NCBI GenBank assembly: GCA_944470555.2
Contig: OX104130.1
Span: 44,611,491 to 44,675,490, forward strand
From: Heterobilharzia americana
Lineage: Eukaryota; Platyhelminthes; Trematoda; Strigeidida; Schistosomatidae
Reading direction: 5' to 3'
DNA length: 64,000 bases
Position numbers and translations under genes: made by a program
In this document: positions 54,601-62,500 of the stretch, piece after piece
Numbering within the stretch: position 1 is the stretch's first letter
How the letters are laid out: each line of letters begins with the position of its first letter
The notes under the pieces: generated by a model
The model's database searches: none
Told to the model about the DNA's origin: nothing
What the model saw: the letters and a program-made list of their open reading frames with translations, nothing else

Positions 54601-57600
54601 AATTTTATTAAAAATCCATTTATATTTTTTCGCTTCAAACTTATGTTGGTTAGTTGGTGCGAGCCACTCGCAAATATTGTTTTCCAGAAACATATTATCA
54701 TAAGAGTTATCGTCAAAGACTACTCCTGTCTAGACTGTTGTCCTGTCACTCGGAGTTGTTCAGTACTGTCTAATGTACACCATTTCTGATACCTGACTAT
54801 TGTTATCTTATCGTTGTCTCACTTAGTTGAAATCCAGACATCAGCATTTTGCAGATTCGTTGTTATATTTCTCTGAACTATGAATGTGTACAATCTCCTC
54901 ACTACATAATAAACATTTCATCTAATTCCTGCTAACTTTTGTGAAAAAAATTCTTTTATACAACCAAGTAATATATTTTAGTGGCATCATTTTCTTCATT
55001 AGAATCAAAATGACCATCAAGTGGCTACTGTTAAGAAGCGCTTGGAAAATGAACACACGTTGAATAAACGCATTGAACAAATCAAAAATGAATACCAAAA
55101 GGCTGTAAGTTGGTAACTAGTAATGTTATATATATATATATAATAATTATATATGATTTATCCCTAGGGTTCCTAGTGGAACATAGGGCTTCAGTAGCAT
55201 GTCTCCATTCCACTCTGTTCTCTGCAATCTTTTGAACCTGGCTCCACGACTGCTCACAAACTCTCATTTCTTCCTCACACAATCTCCTCCATATCACTCT
55301 TGGATGCCCAACTCATCGTTTCCCATCTGGGTTCCACTCGAGTGCCTGGCGCGTGATGTCTCCGAATGGTCTTCTCAGTGCATGCCCAGTCCATCTCCAC
55401 TTCCTTCTGCATATTTGTTGAGTGATAGGTTCTTGGTTGATTCGTTGCCCGGCCAGAGTTCCTTGTTGCTTATTCTTATTATTCTGGCCATCTGAGCTTC
55501 ACTAACGAGCCAGCGTAGACAGTGGTTGATGAATGTTTGTAGTTTGTTGGAAATACTTTTCGTAACGCGCCAAGTCTCTGAACTATCACATAGAAGCACT
55601 GACTTACTTGACTGAATTAGTGTTGAAAATCCGGATCTTGTTACACATGCTGAGTGCAGATCTCCACACTGTTTTAGGGTTAATGAACGCCTGTCTTGCT
55701 TTTCCGATCCTGCCTTCGGCATCCTCGTCTGTGCCATCTGTAATTGAAACGATGCTGCTTAGGTAGGTGAAAGAAACTACTTCCTGTAGGTTTCTCCCAT
55801 TGATAGTGATTGGAGCTTGTTGTTGTTGGTGGTGGCATTGGTTGGGTATCTTCATCACCTCCATCTTCTCTACGTTCGCTTGAAGTCCCGTCTTTGCCGC
55901 CTCGTCTCTTCTGTCAACTTGTTAGTTTTTGCCTGTAGATCTTCGAGTTTGAGCGACAAGACACTAGACAGAAATCATTATCGTTGGCGAAACCCAAATC
56001 TTCTAGGCTCTTTTCATCGGTCAAACAGCGTATGCCCATCTACTTGCTCTTCACGGTTCGCTGCATGATCCAGTCAACCACAATCAGGAAGATCATCGGT
56101 GATAGTAGGCAGCCTTGTCCTACTCCTGTCTACACTTCAAAGGCATCACTGAGCTTTCCATTGTGGATCACTTGACATGTAGCGTCTTCATATAGCTGTT
56201 GAATGAGGTTGATAAAGATTTGTGGCACTCCGTAGTGTTGAAGCATCTGCCTGCTAAATTAAATCTTGATCGACGCTGTCGAAGTCCTTTTCAAAGTCCA
56301 TGAAGTTGAGGTAGAGAGTTGACTGCCGTTCCATGCTCTGTTCTTGATGATACGAAGCGTTGCGATTTGATTCGCATATGATTTGTACTTCCTGAAGCCA
56401 GCCAGCCAGCTATTCTGTTCCACTCGCTTGTTGATCTGATCTTGTGTCCAGTTGGCTGGCTGCGTCTCCACTTTCTTGAGACTGAGATGAAGTCGATCTG
56501 ATTTCTAATGTGTCCTGTTGTCTGTTGAAATCCATGTCGTTTTGTGAATATCCTTGCGTTTGTACACACTACCTCCAATCACCAAATCGTTAATTGTGCA
56601 GAAGTCTGCAAACAGCTCTCCATTCTCTTTCATTTCACCGAGTGCTTCTCGACCAATGGTTGGTTCTCTTCCTGTGTTGTTTGCTCCCAGTTTGGCATTC
56701 ATGTCACCCCACCCACTAGAATTTTGATGTCACCATCTGGGGTATGGTCTTGTCCAGTACTGATCTCAGTTGTCTATAGAATTCCTCCTTCTTCTCTTGG
56801 TCTGGATTATTTGTAGGCGCGTAGCATTGGCATTGTGCGATTGTGACTTTCCTTCCTTTTGAGTTGAATCTCGCTTTCATGACCCTGGAAGAGATTGGCT
56901 CCCACTACACGAGAGCCTTCGATGTTGTTGAAGACATCATGATAGCCACTCCGAAACTCAGTGTGCTCGTGATTGTCATCTGGGTGACAATATGGGAGTA
57001 GATTATTGACTCTCCAGTTGACAGTTTGGAGAGTTGACTTCCATTCCATTTGCTCTTGCAGATTCCTAGCCTAGCACTTCAATGCTATGCCTTCTCATTT
57101 CTTTTGCAATCTGGGCAGCCTTGCCAGCCGGCTTCAAACATCATGCGGACATTCCATGTCCCTATGTTTACTTTGGCTTTCATCGAGAGGGGGAGAGAGA
57201 GAAGACACATCGGTCAATTGGCTTTCTGAAGGCTTTCACCAAACGGCGTCATTTCATTTCCTCGATTCTAGTGAGGAATAAGTTTATTTATATTTTTATC
57301 TTTTGTTTATGCTTTGAAGTTTCTTTAGCGATTGGATTGGTTTTAGGGTAGGGTTGCTAACCCTATGCCCAACCTCTCTTTATGCAGGCTTAGGACCGGC
57401 TAGTAACTGGTGAACTAGGCAACCAGACGAGGTTGTTATATGTTTCACGGACTTAAATCAGCTGCAGAACCATTAAAAATCTGGGATTACTGGACACCTG
57501 TTTTGTTCAAGTATGAAACCCTTCAGCATTACGTATGCACAAACCGGCTAGGGATCAAATTCAAGACCTTCAGGTTTCGCGGCGAACGCGTTATCCATCC

Positions 57601-59529
57601 AGCCACTGAATCGAAATTCAATGGTCACCAGTTTCCTACTTCTCTCAATTCGCGATATCGAGTGACTACCATCCAAGTCCGTGATGTATGTGACCTTATT
57701 TTAAAATCTTCATTAACCTCTCTCTCTCTCTGTCTCTGTAAATGAGAGTTTCTGAATGAAATCATACTCTTTCAGTAGTTTATGTATAGTAGTTTACTTT
57801 ATTTTTTTTCATCAATTTTCAGTAACAACCTCATACATTTCGGTTAACTATAAATTTCAGTAAAACAAGAACAATAACTTGTGCGGAATATAGTACATTC
57901 ATTTTATTCGGTTCCCTTCTCTATAGCTGAATATAGAGTAACTAACTAGCTTTCACTGTATTGTTTTAAGGTAATTAATTTTTTGAACTTTTTGATCAAC
58001 CTCGTCGGAAATATCATATCATGTACTCAGTACCTCCAGAAAATATTTTCATTTGATATACCAGAATAGCTCTTGTATCTCCAATTATATTTATTAACCC
58101 ATTGAACAGAAATTTAATATTAGTTTATTGTTTGAGGTCCACGTTTATCCTGTGATTATAGAAACAACTGAAATTATCAAAAATATGCAATAAAATAACT
58201 GAAGAAGAATAAACAAAGTCTAATTAATAAGATATCTTATTAAAAAATCACAAAGGATCAGCATAAATACCCAAATAAATAATATGATTATTTAGATAAC
58301 AGACACGTCAGGTTATCACTAATAATCGAAGCGGTTCTAATGTCGAACTGTGGATTCTCTCACTTGTTTTGGAACGACTTCATTCGGTGTGGATTCGAAG
58401 GGATTCATTTCAAAACGCTAATGGCTTTAAATCACCTCTGTGTGAACAACTGACGTGAACCAACTACTGTTATCAGAAATTAGAAAAACACTTTTATAAT
58501 GTGGTATTCGAAAATTACTTGACCAAAGAAAAAATGAGGTTAATTTATTAAACTTTTTTTCACAAATCCTATTACTGGTTTTTACGCTTCAGGCAACGGC
58601 ATTTCACGGCCTATATTTCTTTCATATGTTTCAAGTCGACATACATTCACGACACTATTTTCTGCTATCTCTTTGTATGACTTTTTTTCCTAAGCTTTTT
58701 GTATTTCACTAGGATGGACAAACGGAAACTTTGATTTTCCTATCTGTTGTACACATATATGTTCTAACAATATTAACTGCTGAAGCACACATTCATAAAG
58801 TTATAATCTTTTGTCGCCCTTTTTTCATATCCGCTACACTCCCCATGTGATAGAGATGTTAAACCGACTTATAAGTCTAACTCACTGCACTGAACTTGAA
58901 ATGTTGATGTTAGGTGTATTTTACTGAGTTCCATTTAAATTTGTTCTTTGCACTTAACATCTCGATATTGTTTTTAGTAGACTCATTAGGTATACCATAC
59001 AATGAAACAGTGTTATCTACTGGACTACACTACAGATACAATTTATCGCTCATAATCCTATCCCGAGTTATCGTGGTATGGTATCCAGTAGATAGTACTG
59101 TTTCACTGTGTTACATCTGATAAGTCAACTAAAATGAAATCAAATTCTGTTACGGTGTCCAAGTTTTACTCTTATTTAACCTCAGTATTCTCTTAAATTC
59201 TTATTTTGTAGGAAATCGCTGTAAAGGATCTAGATATTGATGATGAGCTGAATAGTTTGCGTCAGTCAATATCACAGTCGTTATCAGAGAAAAAGAAACT
59301 AGAAAGCTCCATCAGTTCACTAGAGTAAGGGTACCTTTGTATATGACCATGTGTTTTCAGAAATTACTGTATGAAATAAAACGAAGAATAAGTATTACTA
59401 TATCCAGTTCCATTTTGGACTAAGCAATGAATAATGCGATACCACTGGGACTGAGTCAGTCAACAACACGATAGAATCTGACCACGCTGTACAACAACTC
59501 AAGTTCCCATACTTTACATCAGTACATCG

Positions 59530-59570
<41 letters not shown>

Positions 59571-62500
59571 AGATGAAAAGTGGAGGAATGCGAGGAAAAT
59601 GTGATTAAAATTCGTAGAGTATCATCAAAAGATAAGGGAAGAAGGGGCGTAAAGCAAATAACCAAATGTAATATGACAATTAGTGCGAAGGTAGTATGTA
59701 GATGTATCTGCATCACTGATATCGATTCTAAACCATATCACTTGGAGTTTCCAACCACTGACTTCGCTTTTCACGTGGGCCACAACCGGAACGTCTAGAT
59801 TTATCAAACAAAACTATTTTACCCGTTTATTACAAGTGTACTAAGCAGTCTCCTGAGAAAATGTCAATCTCGTTTAGTTTAGATAAGGGGACATACTTCC
59901 ATAAACACGTATGTGACAAAGTCAAATAAGGATGTAGAGAGTGGACATCCTTGACGGAGGCCACTAAACGTAAACAAATCATAAGCTTTAACACACTCGT
60001 GCTCATTAACCTAAAACCAGTGTGGAGATCTGCACTCAGCATGTGTAACAAGATCCGGATTTTCAACACTAATTCAGTCAAGTAAGTCAGTGCTTCTATG
60101 TGATAGTTCAGAGACTTGGCGCGTTACGAAAAGTATTTCCAACAAACTACAGATATTCATCAACCACTGTCTACGCTGGCTCGTTAGTGAAGCTCAGATG
60201 GCCAGAATAATAAGAATAAGCAACAAGGAACTCTGGCCGGGCAACGAATCAACCAAGAACCTATCACTCAACAATATGCAGAAGGAAGTGGAGATGGACT
60301 GGGCATGCACTGAGAAGACCATTCGGAGACATCACGCGCCAGGCACTCGAGTGGAACCCAGATGGGAAACGATGAGTTGGGCATCCAAGAGTGATATGGA
60401 GGAGATTGTGTGAGGAAGAAATGAGAGTTTGTGAGCAGTCGTGGAGCCAGGTTCAAAAGATTGCAGAGAACAGAGTGGAATGGAGACATGCTACTGAAGC
60501 CTTATGTTCCACTAGGAACCCTAGGGATAAATAATAATGATAATAATAATGCCTGTATTCCAAGAACTCGTGGATTAGGGATGGACATCTGGTGCACTCA
60601 CCTACAATTGGGTTTTAAACCTCGGGTTTGCTGTTCTTGAGCTTTTTTAGACTTTTATTGATTACAGAATGCGGAATATTGGGCACCATGTTTGTCAAAT
60701 TATTCTCCTATCGTTGTCACAGAAGGATTTCTCTCCTTTGTTAGAGTGTGGAACAATCGTTGATTTTAACCTAGGAAGTCATATTATTCTCATACACCAG
60801 CTGATACCTCAGTTTATTTAGCCAAACGTTCATGATCATCGTCCTCAAATACGTATGGTGTGAATCCGTTGGAGTTCTTCCTCGTTGTAGATTGCTTTCA
60901 ATTTTATCAACTTTAGCAAAAGCTGAGACCTTATTTTAATATTCCACTTAGGATGTGAGTAATTGTTAGACAACTAGCAGATAGCTGAAGGTCAACCGGC
61001 GGCTTTTCTCTTAAGAGTATGACGTCTATTTATTCTATGATAGATGGAGGTGAATGGTACGATAGTAGTCATTGTGCCAACTTCGGAGATTCTGTGACTG
61101 TTGATCTTAATCCTGTAGTAAGGTTATCCAAGTAGACTCGCCGAGATATATTGCTCATAAACTTGCTGTTTTTCGACGATTAGTGAATTGTCAGTATACT
61201 ACTATTGTTACTCCGAGTGTATCAAAGGTAACTATCACTGTGATACTAGTATTCTAATAATTTTTCCATTGCGAAAATGTCTGTTATCCTTCGCGTGATT
61301 TACTGCATCATTTTGTTAAAATATTAGACAATCAGCTGTTTATCTGCGCATTCAGTAGTAGTGTTTGAGTTATTTTTCTAAAGCATTACGTTTTATACAC
61401 ATCGTTCGGCCCCTTGACTGCCTTCAACTTATGATGAAAAACTGTGTCATACTTACTATCAATCTACAAACTCTAAAGGGAAATTGCCTTTTTCTTCATC
61501 TCATCATGCACTCCATTCATCAGTTCAGCATACTTTTTGCAGTTATTAACTTGCATCACCTTGATTCATACGTTTCCTCCACAAAGTGTCAGTTTACTTT
61601 TTTGTGTAGTCAAACTGTCTGGAAACACTATTTCTTACTTCGAAGTACTTTAAATTCAAATAGCGCTGTTTTTACTTCTTAGTTCTTTCAAATGTTTGTC
61701 ATTTGAATCTTTATACATCTCAGTGATAAATTTTTCTTTTTCTGTTGCAGTGATAAAATTGCAACACTTCAAAAGAATGCGAGCAAATATCGTGAACTAG
61801 AATCAATGCAGAAAGAACGGACAACGAAACTTGAAGGTGTCCGTAAAATGTAAGTTATAACACTTGACATAGGTCAAGAACCTACTGTTTTGTTAATCGA
61901 TCCCATGCATATCAGACGATTATCTTTTCTTCTTTTTTAGACGAAGTCGTCATGCTGAAGCACTGGAACAGGTATTTGCTTGTGGCGTGATTCCTTCTAT
62001 AGCGACAGAAAAGTCACTTGAAGAGCAAGCAAGTCATAACAACGTTCGATCATTTCTCAATGACCAGTCACGTTTGAGAATTGTGTTTTCTAAACGATTG
62101 AATGAATTAGACCAGTCAACTAGAGAGACGCGGAAACAACTGGCCAAACTCGAACAGGAACGTTCATCGCTTGAAGCTAGTTCTAAATTTAATAGGTATA
62201 ATACATTTTTTACCATAAAGTATGACTCATAAAAAGCTATTCATTCTTTTTCACATTTTCAGTAGTGTGTGTAAACCCATTTTGGTTAGTACTGGATTAT
62301 AATTTCTTTTAGATGGATTAAAATTCTGTTGCAATAAACCATCACTTTAAATTTAGATTTTCGTTTTATGCTATAGAACTCATCTGCAAGAAAAACGTGA
62401 CCAGCTTAAAGTATTGGAAGAAAAAATTTTATCTGTACTTGGTTCCGATAACTTTGAACAGACCTTTGAAAATCTTCAACGGAGACGTGAATTTTTAGAA

